Assembly: GCA_016648135.1 (NCBI GenBank)
Contig: JADDOH010023059.1
Span: 1 to 64,000 of the forward strand
Length of the DNA stretch: 64,000 nucleotides
Source: Agrypnia vestita
Lineage: Eukaryota > Arthropoda > Insecta > Trichoptera > Phryganeidae
Direction: 5' to 3'
The stretch's first letter is position 1. The number at the start of each line of letters is the position of its first letter. This document shows, one piece after another, positions 25,044 through 36,680 of the stretch. Position numbers and translations under genes: made by a program. Under the pieces are notes generated by a model that saw nothing but the letters and a program-made list of their open reading frames with translations, was not told the DNA's origin and made no database searches.

Positions 25044-28000
25044 TTATTTAACAAATCCCGATTTGACGGAATCCTCGACACTGAAGAGCCGCTGCGTGTT
25101 TTCAATAATTTGAAACAATTCCGGCGGTTGAGGGATGCGACCAGTCTCCAGTTTGGACCACACGGGCATGTCATTGAGGTAAATCTCAAAGGCCCCCGAG
25201 GACACCAGTTGGCCCTCAATAGTGTTACACAGGAAGAAGAGCATCATGCAGGAGTACAGTTTGTTATCGATGCACCATTGCCACCAAGACGGCTGGGGTT
25301 TGTTTAACATTGCAAATATATTTAGCCCACTCATTACGCAGACGATTAGCAACATTTTTGCAATTCCCTGGAAAAACAAAGGTATTATTAATAAGTACTT
25401 ATCAGCTGGGGCATTTTGTGACAAGCATTACATTAATGGTTATTTGTTGATTTTATTACTCCACCATGTATACGACCGCCACCGCCATATTAATTTTTGT
25501 GCGCAATCTCAAACTAATTATTTATATAATATGTTCATGAATGTGTAGACTGATATATCTTTATTAAATGAAGTAACGTAAAATTATAATTATTATTAAA
25601 TAAAAGTTACATACACATAAATGTTACCATAAGTAGTTTCCATATATGACGAGATAGATAAGTTTATACAATTTCATACCAAGGTGACCTAAATGGTTCA
25701 TGACAGTCAGTTACATTAATACATATGCAACTATTGTTTGCCAATTATAACCTTACTATTAAATTACTCAAAAATACACTTGTAAGAATAAATCAAATTA
25801 ACATACAATAGTTTTAGTTCAAGGGGGATTTTTTTAAGTAATCTATTAATTTTGGGAAATAAGCAAAATATTTTTTTTTTCTCCTGCAAAATATCTTTAT
25901 TATAACAGGTGATGGATATGCGACAGGTGACAAAAAAAGGTAAGTCTTCATTTGAATAAATTTCTTCTAGAACCATCAGTCCAGTCTAAATCAGTTCAAG
26001 ACAACACTTAATTCTTAATGTTGTGTTTCTTGAAGATGTTGATTAGTTTCCTTTTGAAATAGAGGATTAACCACCAGTTGTTATACTGGCGAGAAATTAC
26101 AACATAAATATATCGTACATGTCACAGTGCTTACCCACTTTCTACTGACTATTCTGACCTGCCGGAAGATTGAGTAGGCGCCAAGGAACAAACGAATTGG
26201 GACGTAGCACCATCGAAGGTTTCAACTGCTACCATAAAAACATTGTTCCTACGATGAATGACAATTTTTTTGCAGCCTTTGAGACATTCAGGGTTAATAT
26301 TGTAAATTTTAATTCATTTTGATTGGACGGAAAGGGTCAGGCTCACCATTTTAGTGGGGTCCGTATATGAAGACTCCACGGGAAAAACAATGAATGTCAA
26401 TTTTTTGGTGAAACTGACCTTTTAATGCCATCTGTTGACTTTTTGGGGTATCATTTTATACAAAAAATCAGAATTGGGTAAAACTGTCGTGGTCCACTGT
26501 AATAGTTAAATGTATATCTGTTTATCCAAGGCAAAAAACAGGAATAACCGCCCACCAAATGCCAAAAAACGTCATTGTCAATTTGACAGTACGTGCATTT
26601 AATATACGTACATACATAGAATATGTTTATATAGTAATAACTTGATTCAATATTTATATAAAAAGAGCACTAGTGAAAGAAATATGGACTTTGAAACTAC
26701 AAAAAACTGTTTTTCTCTAAATAAACATTTCTTGACATTCATTGTTTTTGCCGTGGAGTCTTTATGTGTGACAAGCAAATTGTTCATACTTACTATGAAT
26801 CTGGATAAGTACATGTTGATACCGGGGGGGTCGTAGTTGGAGCCATAAACTGTAATATCTGGGTATTTCTGTTGTATAATACCTGCATAGTCATCAAATA
26901 CTTTCTTATACCCGCATGAGTAACTGAAATCGAAAATAGTTCATCAAAAAAAAATTTAGAAATGTTTCATATGAAAAATCGGTTATCGTGACAAAATATT
27001 TAGTCCCGATTAGGAGCTATGTAACATTATTTCCTTTTAAAATTAATAAAAACACTTAACGGCCCCGACAAAATGCTGTGTGATATATCATAAGTTTTAT
27101 TTTCATTGAACATGAAAATATTTAGCATCTTACAAAACAAAAGAATGTATCGGCTGCCATGTCGTCACCAAATTATCTATGACTTTACGATCTAAATTTT
27201 TATTGACAGGCCAGTATTTATCTCTTTTAACATAAAATGTACGCTTTGGTACATTAACTAATTTTCATTTGTATTATTCTTCGTTCATTATTTTAACAGG
27301 AAAAACATTATTTTCCTGTTGTCTGCTCTTGCTTTAAAAAGTATAATATATACGCCCTGGCAGGCATACTATGCGCTCAAATTATTGATCAATTATTGAT
27401 TCTAGCCAAATTACGCCAGAGAAAATTGTTATTTAGTGAAATATTTACTGTTAATTTGCACAAAAAAATGTTCATTTCCGTGTACATGTCATCAACTTTG
27501 CAGCTTAACCATCTAAGAGCGTCAATAGGAACAGATGAGTGAGTCAAACTTGCAATGTTAGGAAGTCGGTGATAGCTCATTCACAGCCAGTCACGCAATG
27601 TTGATGCAAAGAATTATTACAGTGTACTGTTGGCCGCACAACACGACTCAGTTGGCAACAGTACACAAGACTTATGGGTAAATATATCATAGTCCATTGG
27701 TGCAACACTACTGCTTTCTTCAGAAACTAATGAGTGTACCACACGCACAAGTATCACCACACTTTTGCACGCGCATGCCGGCTTGTAAATGGGGCACCAT
27801 GTACGAAACATCAACTACACGCATGTTTGTACACGGAACACCGTGTGTGTAGTTGGTGTTTTGTACACGGTGCAACCGGCATGCGCAGCAAAAGTGTGGT
27901 GATACTTGAGCGTGTGGTAGGCCCATAATTCGATTATTTTGTAAACTTAGTTATGGGCATAATCCAAGATCGTGGTGCCATTGTATATACAATGAAAATG

Positions 28001-28987
28001 AGTATTTCTCTATATAATTGAATGTCCTGATTACAAAATGAAAGATAATAAACACTTAAATATTAAATATTAGGTAAATAAGATATTACACTTTTACCAC
28101 AAGTTTTGAAAACTTTACCATACATTTTGAATGTCAGTCATTACTTTAAGAACCATGGAAAAGGGTATATAAAAGAAAAAGCCATTCATCATATTTCTTT
28201 TGTCTATAAAAAATATAAATTTGTCATGTAAACTTATACATTGTTTTTGATTTATACATTTTTCCTCAGATATTGCCTATGAAATGTCAAAATATACGGT
28301 ACATTTTTCGAAACTTTAAAATGTAATATCTTAATTAATTAATACATATTATTTAAACATAAATTATCTTTCATTCTGTTATTAACACATTCAATAATAT
28401 AGTGTAATACTCATTTTTATTATATATGCGATGGGTCCATGAACTTGGATTTAGCCTAGTTATGTATATACAATTAACTATTTCTGTGAAGTTTTTTTTT
28501 ATATAAAAACGATAAAAATTTATTAAAATACATCAACTGCTGTTTTAGTAATCTCGTGTGCACATATTTTTATTATTGTTATTATTTTCAACATCGACAA
28601 TCACAAAACAAAACTACGCGTTTTTAAAACCCACGACTTGGGGATCTGAAGATGCTACCAAATAGATTTCTGAAATGCAACATAATAAAGGTAAAAACAA
28701 ACAGTAATATATGTGAAAAATACATTTCAATGCTAAGCAAATAATGTTTATCAATAGCAGATGTATGGTATCCTAAGACCGATGATATATCAAAGTACAT
28801 GTATGCTCAAAGCACAAGGTGCCACTTACCAGTACAAAATATTCATAGTTATTCCCCCGACACTTTGACCCACCCTAAGAGGAATTTCATTTTCAGCATA
28901 ATTTTCTCCAGCCACATTAAGAGAACAAATTATAAATAATAGGAAAACACTGACAAAAATCAAAGGACTGTTGAACTTAGACATCAT
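25044..28987 (-). CDS. SelT: Selenoprotein T-like thioredoxin-fold protein, cysteine form
   Basis: Selenoprotein T is an ER-membrane thioredoxin-fold oxidoreductase. Three exons join in frame on the minus strand: 28987-28830 (ATG ATG start, 52 codons plus TG), 26923-26794, and 25367-25044 with the stop. The product is about 203 residues, close to the usual 195. Exon 1 encodes a hydrophobic signal peptide and ends N-I-L-Y; the split codon gives Cys, followed by Y-S-C-G-Y-K-K-V-F-D-D-Y, so the redox motif is C-Y-S-C where vertebrates have C-V-S-Sec. The second Cys is a plain TGC codon. Exon 2 continues with Q-Q-K-Y-P-D-I and N-Y-D-P-P-G. Exon 3 has a hydrophobic helix, then W-W-Q-W, C-M-M-L-F-F-L, G-A-F-E-I-Y-L-N-D and V-W-S-K-L-E-T-G. 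Splice sites are GTAAGT/CAG. Introns of about 1.4 and 1.9 kb hold small inverted-repeat elements. Confidence 0.93.
26366..26764. mobile_element. Element with about 35-bp terminal inverted repeats in SelT intron 2
   Basis: The left text gaagactccacgggaaaaac then aatgaatgtcaa has its inverse at the right end (cattcattgtttttgccgtg then gagtctttat). The interior is non-coding. The right end lies only about 30 bp from the exon 2 donor site of SelT. No target duplication was recognised. Confidence 0.55.
27733..27922. mobile_element. Foldback element, about 190 bp, in SelT intron 1
   Basis: The left arm (taccacacgcacaagtatca, then cacacttttgc, gcatgccgg, atcaactacac) is repeated inverted in the right arm (gtgtagttggtg, ccggcatgcgca, agtgtggtgatacttg, gcgtgtggta). 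The arms are about 85-90 bp and imperfect. The locally high GC and the overlapping frames on both strands are a by-product of the palindrome. Confidence 0.65.
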
Positions 28988-29183
28988 TTCAACATAACAG
29001 CTGACAGTTGCATAGAAAAAGAATTATACCAAATTAATTAATTTAGCGTATCAGGAAATGACGGCTAGAAGACTTTAGGGTCCCGATTATTTAATTTTTA
29101 AAATGGGTACCTGAACAAAATACTAACATACAAGTACCTATAATTAAAATTTTAAAAAACCGTCTACTCCAGTCCTATATTCT

Positions 29184-29453
29184 GTGCTCCAGTCATTATG
29201 CCCCTTCCTTTATCCTATCAATGCTATATTGATATTTGCATATAATAAACTTATTTCAAGACTGGCGGTCCAGGAAAAGAACTATACGGTTTCGCCTAAA
29301 ATAAAAAATGAGAATTTAAAGGACAATTTTAGGGAAAAGTTCGAAATGAAAATCGTTGAAAGGCTGAGTGTAAGTAAAGTGTGGCTGTTCTTAGTGCTTT
29401 CTTCGAAATATTCCGCGTGTACAGGTCGTCCTCCTGATAACGTTAAACATTAA
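29184..29453 (+). CDS. Unrecognised open frame next to the LTR array
   Basis: The 89-codon frame has a protein-like middle rich in K, N and E (around residues 30-62) and a hydrophobic W-L-F-L-V-L segment. I cannot name it. It ends about 50 bp before the LTR array begins at 29505. It could be an exon of a disrupted gene or chance; no homologous family comes to mind. Confidence 0.15.
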   Translation: MLQSLCPFLYPINAILIFAYNKLISRLAVQEKNYTVSPKIKNENLKDNFREKFEMKIVERLSVSKVWLFLVLSSKYSACTGRPPDNVKH

Positions 29454-29504
29454 TTCAACAGAATCGTTTCTCGGAAAAACAGACCTACGGTTCGTATAAA
29501 ATAT

Positions 29505-32500
29505 TGATAGGGCGGTTTTATTAATTCGTCTCCGTCTATCAATAAGATGCCTTGTCAAGGAAGGTGGAGCGGGAATTTCAAACACTGCGGCGGGTTTATA
29601 TACATTTATTACAAATGAAAAAAAAAATTAAACCTTACGTTCTAAAGCACTATTACTAATTTTATAACTAATCCTAACCTAAACGCCAGCAGTTCGACCG
29701 TCACAGAAGTCCGTCCTGTCCTTTCACATTCTGTTCAAACAAAAAAAATCACAACACACTAAAACACGTGTCCACTATCAGAGGCCCTCGTGGCCGCCAT
29801 CTGGATGCCGCGGGTGGCTCGCCGCGTGGTCCAGACCTGGCGCGTCCGGCGGCGGGATCCACGATCGGCTGGAGGCATCTGGCCGGAGTCTCGGTAACCC
29901 GCGGGACGCGCACGTGGTCCAGGCCGCGGAAGCACGTCGGTCCCCTCCGGTCGCTGCTGGGGCCGAGCTGCAGAAAAGCGTCAGGCCTTCCTCGGGAGCC
30001 CGCCGAGGTGAAGCGGCCATCGCCTGGAACCGTCCAGAGCGCTGCAGGCCGCCTTCTCCTCAAGCGATGTTGACGGCGCCGCCCCGCGTTCTTGAACACA
30101 CGGGGCGGCGGCTCAGGGCCCGCCGCCGAAGGGACGGCCGCGGGCGAGGAGCCCGAGCTGTTGCGGCGGTGGCGGTCGGAACGAGACGTCGCTTCTTTTG
30201 TCACTGGGCGTCGCGGCGGTACACTGTGCGTCGCGGTTTCTGATACGTCGTTTCTGGCGTCGCGATGCCGATTCGGTGGTCGCTACCGTTCGGACTTACT
30301 TTCTTCGGGAGTTACCAGGGTATTCGGCCGGACCGATTTTACGGGTCAGGCTAGAGTTCCTGGTCTCTCCACCTTCAGCTTCTAACTCCAACTTCAACTC
30401 CAACTTCAACTGGTTTCTCGGCGGCTGGCTTCGCCTTATATTCTCTTCTCGCCGGCCTGAGGCGTGACCGACGGTGGAAAGGGGGCATCCCTTAGCTCCC
30501 TATTGGTCCGGATGATGTAGACCGTCTCCCGGTCGGGCCGCTCTTGATCCACCCTCGTCGTCCATTGGCTTCCTCTGGGTCCATCCCAGGCCCCGATGGA
30601 CGTTACTGGTTACGGGACCCGGCGTCGCACATGTTACGCCCCCTATTGTTCTCCCAGTTTGCGGCTAATCTCGATGCTTTTCTGGTATGTAGGCCTAAAC
30701 ACTTTGTTATTTCACGAACGCTTTGTTCACTGTTCATATCCCTATCCCGTCACCAAAACACATTGCAAAATGAATTAAACTTAAGGAAAATACTACAGTA
30801 CAAATTGGCAAAGGCGGAAAATTGAAAACACAAATCCGCATCAACACTTTACCCAACATTACCCAAAAATAAAACTGCTTAAATATACATACTTAATTAA
30901 ATCGACACGCCAGACATATTTTTATCGAGCAGTTATTTCTACCATTATTGACTAATTACATGGGATTGACGCAGGGTTTCATTAGATCACAGTAAAATTC
31001 CTTGAGTATGCATTACAATATTAATCTTATCATTAAGTCGTCGGTTTGATTCTTACAGTAGGCCTCCCAATATTTAACGTTATTTATACATTACAACATT
31101 ACAGGTCAACCTTTATCATTTTACATTGATTATCTTCGATACCTCCACAAAATCATTATTATTTGTTTTTCTTTTATATATGATACACCGGACGGTATTT
31201 AAAATTTACCACTCCGCATATTCTCTTCCTTTATTTTTCTTTTTAATTTTTTTTCTTTAACAATGACAACATGTACTTGATACTTAGTTTTATTTTTAAT
31301 TTTAGCTCAAATAAAACAAGCTATCGTACTTCTTAGTTGGACCAAACATAATTGTCAATATGTGACATAGAGATACAAAACAAAGGGCTAAAATTATACA
31401 GACATCGTGGCATTTCTTAGTGAATCAATTAACATAAAAACTTATTTACATGGGATACATGCTTCAAGCGGGTCCCCTAATGTTAACGTTCTGTATACAT
31501 CTTTGTAATTTCTTTTGGGATTACAAAGTACATGAATTTGCATCAACGCCACTTTCCCGAAAGGAATGCTTACATATACTAACATAATCAAATTCGATAG
31601 ACACTTTTTTTTCCAAGAAATTATGTTAAACCTTATTACTAGAAGAACAATCAAGAAAACTTGGCGTAAATTAATTAATGTAACATTATTTACACCTAAA
31701 TAATGAAAATTCTTACTTCAATATGTAAGCTGGATTGAATGCAAAACATTTTTTTTGGACTTTCATTATACTAATCATTATCTTATCAAATCAGCTTTCT
31801 TCCACCCCTGGTATAAGAATATAGGAAAAGAATAAAAATAGAGAACACTAAAAAATTATATAAGCCACCTTCCACCAGGCAGACAATTGAAAATTTTTCT
31901 AAACAAGAATTATTTTGAGCTTTATTATTACTAGATTAAAACAACTATTTTAAAATAGACCGACAAATTATATTGCTTAAACGAGTAATCAAAACAATAA
32001 TTGCATGTTTACAGATAGGTTATATACCTACAACCTACAAATTTGTATAAAAAAAACACAATATTGGGAGCTTAAATAACTAATGACAAATTAACATTAT
32101 TCATAAAAAATAATTAAAACTCACAAATTAACATTATTCAACTAGGTGTATGTAATATATGAAAACATAAGACATGGAAGCCTCGATCTAAAGTAATATT
32201 AATGTTTATTCCAACACGGCATTTACTTATTTGCAATTAATTAAACTATTTTGTTTCAACCCCGTGTGCTAAAATTCATTCTGCAGACAGATTTCAAAAA
32301 CTAAAAAGTCGGAATCTTATATCTCTTCAACCGTGTTACATCTTTTCACGAGATAATATTCTATTACGTTATATATTATATATTACATCAATATCAAACA
32401 TCGTCGGCAATAATACAATCCAGTTTTTTTCCTTTTGTTACGATCAATACATTTTCTATTATTTGCTACAAGTTAGATTAATTTGGGATGATCTCGTTAT

Positions 32501-33157
32501 TATTTCAAATTGCAATGTCAAATTGATACTGTCGCCATGTGGTGGATCGGTATGTCAGCGCTTTCTAAAACATCTCTATTGTCTGTCGAGGACAATAGTA
32601 AGTTTACTGCGACGACTTTCGGAATTATTATCTTGTTTTTCTAAAAAAATGTCTTTCCCAAAACAATGGCGACTTCTCTAACAAACGCAGCTTTCTAAAC
32701 CGTTGTCCCATGTGTTCGCATTTGGCCAAGGTGTTCTTTCTATTGTTTAATCGGGGTTAGAGATATACGTCCCGCTGCAAGAAAAGGTTTACCGTTTTTA
32801 CCCTTCCAAGATGTTACTTAAGAACAAAAGGTTGCGAACGTATTGTCCATCCTAACAAAAGGCCGTGCACTCTTAATGTCTTTGGCGATGCCCAACGCCT
32901 TCGGCAACCCTAACTTTCTAATTCATTGTTTCATATGTTTTATGGCGGGCTATCCTAAGAGCCATCGTCCGTCGCAATGTTATTTTTTTGAACAATAGGT
33001 CACATATTTCGTCCTCGAACAAAAGATCGAACATCCCGGGGCTGCCCTGGCTGTGACCACATGGCGCGTGATCTTCGAAACATGGGCGCTTTGATTTCGG
33101 TATTGCCCTAGGACAAAATTAATAACCTGGTTCGCGTCATATTCCGGTACATCAACA
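29505..33157 (-). repeat. LTR copy 1 (3' LTR), about 3.65 kb
   Basis: Matches LTR 2 at an offset of 7115 at its left end. It contains a GC-rich part (29760-30650) and an AT-rich part (30650-32520). It lacks a roughly 330-bp segment that LTRs 2 and 3 carry after the caatgtc motif (32514-32520). Long frames in the GC-rich part occur on both strands and are composition artefacts. Confidence 0.7.
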
Positions 33158-33191
33158 CGCACCCCCCCGAGTTGACGCGAACCGGTTATTA
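33119..33191. repeat. Hairpin at the LTR 1 / polypurine junction
   Basis: ttaataacc then ggttcgcgtca on the left pairs with tgacgcgaacc then ggttatta on the right, giving a stem of about 20 bp with one bulge. The loop holds the LTR terminus and the G7 run (minus strand). The same structure occurs at about 40691-40767 in front of LTR 2. Confidence 0.6.
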
Positions 33192-36100
33192 TTAGGCCAC
33201 CTGATGTGCGTTCGATGGTCGCTAGCACTCCCTCTTCAGCATTAGCCCAGCGACCTAACCTATCGTTCCGCGCAAAGAGCCAAGGCGACAAAACAAAAAA
33301 AATATCTCGGACTGACTCCTGACCTAGGGGTTATCAAACTATATTGGGGAACAGGGAAAACGGAAAAAAAATCTCCAGCCTTCTGGCTTCCGGTGTCACT
33401 CATCTCCCTCCCGGTTATTACTTGCGTGCGTGCGTGTGTGTATGTGTGCGTTTTCCTATGCAGCCCTCCTCGCTCTTTTTCTCACTTCACTCCGGCGGGT
33501 CCATGTCGGCGCCCTGCCGACGATGGGGTCCGCGCCCGCGACCCCCCTCTCGGGTCCTTCCTCGCCTAACACGCCCTTGTGCTCCGGCGGTTTCCTTCGT
33601 CGTCGTCCCCTTATGCATCCATATCGGCGCCCTGCCGATGATGGAACCGTGCTCATGACCGCTGCCTGGGTCCTCCGTCGTCTCACGCTCGTCTCGCTTC
33701 GTCTACGTCGGTTCCGTGTCGCCCTGACACCGGAACGATTCTCTCTCGTTACCCGTATAGGCTCGTACACAAGGCTCACTTACGAAAAAACATTTACCCC
33801 GCAAAATTATAAAATCGGCTATGATAAAAAAATAGAATTAAAAAAAAACACTCAAACTCGATCGCGTTAGAAAAACAAAACGGGCCGTTACACACGCGAC
33901 ATACGGTTTTTCAGCGTATGTACCTATAAGATAAACAAAGCACGTAGAAATTGTCCATTATAAGGACCTGGATATTCTAAACCTATCTTAGAAAATATTA
34001 CCTACGGTCTAATACTTGTGTAAATGCACGTGGTGTGCTCGACCCGGCTCGAAATTCTCGGTAATGCCCGCGCTCGGCGAGGCTTAACCCATCTGGTTGC
34101 GCGCCGCTCTCGGCCGGCCGGAAATTCCGAGAAGTGCCCCAAATTCGCCCTCTGACCACGACCACGTGCGTTTTACATCAAAACTTTCATTAAAATCAAT
34201 AAAACTAAAACTATCCTAATCTATTGTTGGGCACCACGATTTTTTTATATGTATTCTAATTTACACACTATGAATTTAAACCGGCACAAGATTATAAAAA
34301 AAAATCGAAAAAACTAATCTCGCGGTTCCCTATACACTATTTCGCGCCGCTCCGACTTTCCTTGACATTCTGCACATTCTGACCTCAGGGTAGGTTCGCC
34401 GAGAAACACTTTCTCGGCGCGTCCTAGCAAAGGACGCGTGCCCTCACGTTGCGGGGCCACTTGATATACCAGAGTCGGGGGGGTAATAAGGTCTGAGGTG
34501 CCAGAGGTGATATAAAATCACGGTGTAGTAAACCGGCCGGGAGATCTCAGATCTACGTTTGCCGGCGGTTACGCCCTCCCCTAGGTACAATCAAAACGTC
34601 AGGTGACTGACTAGGACACTGATATCTCGAGGCGGGTGAAGGGATAGAAAAATAATGAAATCGAAACAATTTTACAAGTCTCTATATTGGGCACTGTAGC
34701 AAATTAATTTACATGAAACATTAATCTTAACTTACATACGACGCAGCAAAGTGGTTACTAATTTAAAAATTACATGAACCCTAATGTAGAGGGAGAGGAC
34801 AAAATTATAAACAAAGAAAGAAAAAAGACAAAACACATAAAAAATCTGATCTTACTGCTAAAATGAATGGTGACGAGATTAAATTAACACTTCGGTAGAA
34901 CCAGGTGGGCGGAGAAAAAGTCTTTAGATCGGGGTAACCTGTTTCGGAGAGTTCGGCAGGTGTCTCCTTCGTGCTGCTTCGTGGTGGGCGGCGGCTTCTG
35001 GCGTCGGCGTCGTCCTCTGACTGTGCAGGCTACGTCGGCGGCTTCTGACGTCGGCGTCGTGGCGGTCGGTAGCGAGACAAGGGGGCGTTCTTGGTCCTCC
35101 GGCTTCGACTATCTGTGTATGCGGGGGAGAGGGGTAGCCTCCCCCACCCGCAATGGCACCCTATCAACCCCTGGCGGTGCGGGGTGGCAACCCGTGGTGC
35201 CGCGCGAAATTTAAAATTACCTAAACCTATTATAAAATAAAACTTATATTCTAATTTAAAAAGGACGCGATGCGGAACGTCACATGCAGGTCGCGGACGC
35301 ATCAAATGCCCCCCCCTTTTTGTGACGTGTCCGTATCGCGTGTGATTAAAATAATATTCTAAATAATATGCTATACTTATACACTACCCTCCCGCGATAA
35401 CCTTTAAACCTAGCCAGGATTATAATAGAATTTCTATTGCTTCACTTATCTCACGGCGCGCGCGTCTCCTATGTACCAGCCCTTCTTGTAATCATAGCCG
35501 TCGAAAAAAATCCAAAATATTCCACATTCTCACGTGAAGAAAAAATATTAATCGAAAATACCGCGCGCCCGCGGTCTACGAATAACGCAGGTTGGCGTTT
35601 TGATTCGTGCTGTCGCCGCCCTTGGCAACAACGGCTTCTGCCTACACGAATCTCCACCCTCCCCGAATTAACTTCGCGTTCCCGCATGCTACTGACTCTA
35701 CCCGCGCCCCAGAATCCTTGTATACTTTCCTAAACGGATATTCTGCGTATCGTCGTTTTCGTTCGTCTTTCCTCGTCGTCGTCCTCCTTGTGCATCCATA
35801 TCGGCGCCCTGCCGATGATGGAGCCGTGCTCATGACCGCTGCCTGGGTCCTCCGTCGTCTCACGCTCGTCTCGCTTCGTCTACTTCGGTTCCGTGTCGCC
35901 CTGACACCGGAACGATTCTCTCTCGTTACCCGTATAGGCTCGTACACAAGGCTCACTTACGAAAAAACATTTACCCCGCAAAATTATAAAATCGGCTATG
36001 ATAAAAAAATAGAATTAAAAAAAAACACTCAAACTCGATCGCGTTAGAAAAAACAAAACGGGCCGTTACACACGCGACATACGGTTTTTCAGCGTATGTA

Positions 36101-36599
36101 CCTATAAGATAAACAAAGCACGTAGAAATTGTCCATTATAAGGACCTGGATATTCTAAACCTATCTTAGAAAATATTACCTACGGTCTAATACTTGTGTA
36201 AATGCACGTGGTGTGCTCGACCCGGCTCGAAATTCTCGGTAATGCCCGCGCTCGGCGAGGCTTAACCCATCTGGTTGCGCGCTGCCCTCGGCCGGCCGGA
36301 AATTCCGAGAAGTGCCCCAAATTCGCCCTCTGACCACGACCACGTGCGTTTTACATCAAAACTTTCATTAAAATCAATAAAACTAAAACTATCCTAATCT
36401 ATTGTTGGGCACCACGATTTTTTTATATGTATTCTAATTTACACACTATGAATTTAAACCGGCACAAGATTATAAAAAAAAATCGAAAAAACTAATCTCG
36501 CGGTTCCCTATACACTATTTCGCGCCGCTCCCACCTTCCTTGACAAGGCAACTTATTGATAGATAAAGACAAATTAATAAAACAGCCCTATCAAATGGC
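33158..36599 (-). mobile_element. Internal segment 1 of the LTR array
   Basis: It lies between LTR 1 and the primer binding site. It starts (plus strand) with cgcacccccccgag, the complement of a purine run. It contains no retroviral or retrotransposon protein motif. A 755-bp part is duplicated (33600-34355 and 35777-36532). The middle (34380-35090) matches 42545-43232 of internal segment 2. Confidence 0.65.
33600..34355. repeat. Direct duplication, unit 1 (second unit 35777-36532)
   Basis: About 755 bp is repeated at an offset of about 2177 bp within internal segment 1. It includes tatcggcgccctgccgatga, the frame ending C-T-Q-T-R-S-R, and the text to tatttcgcgccgctcc. The two units are nearly identical, so the duplication is recent or was homogenised. 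Confidence 0.75.
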
Positions 36600-36680
36600 G
36601 CCCCACGTTGGGCGCCATTTGATAGGGCGGTTTTATTAATTCGTCTCCGTCTATCAATAAGATGCCTTGTCAAGGAAGGT
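36535..36680. repeat. Palindrome around the primer binding site
   Basis: The left arm (ccttgacaaggcaacttatt ... gccctatcaaatggcgcc) is an inverted, about 88% identical copy of the LTR 2 terminal 65 bp on the right (ggcgccatttgatagggcgg ... cttgtcaagg). The centre is the 8-base ccacgttg. This places two LTR ends head to head across one primer site. Confidence 0.75.
36600..36617 (-). other. Primer binding site complementary to tRNA-Lys (CUU)
   Basis: The minus strand reads TGGCGCCCAACGTGGGGC, an exact 18-base complement of the 3' end (with CCA) of insect tRNA-Lys-CUU. It starts two bases after the LTR terminus ...CTATCA. This orients the whole array on the minus strand. Confidence 0.8.

Noticed and set aside
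29749..30385. Several overlapping frames of 80-151 codons on both strands in the GC-rich LTR part, repeated at 36864-37500
   Set aside because: They occur in all frames of a GC-rich, stop-poor stretch, are rich in R, P, G and S, and are repeated only because the LTR is repeated. No domain was recognised.
33430..33870. 146-codon frame in internal segment 1, similar frame at 35607-36047
   Set aside because: The shared C-terminal part is explained by the 755-bp duplication; the N-terminal parts differ and neither resembles gag or pol.
36600..36617. tRNA-Lys gene
   Set aside because: Only the 3'-terminal 18 bases match, including the CCA that is not gene-encoded in eukaryotes; it is a primer binding site.
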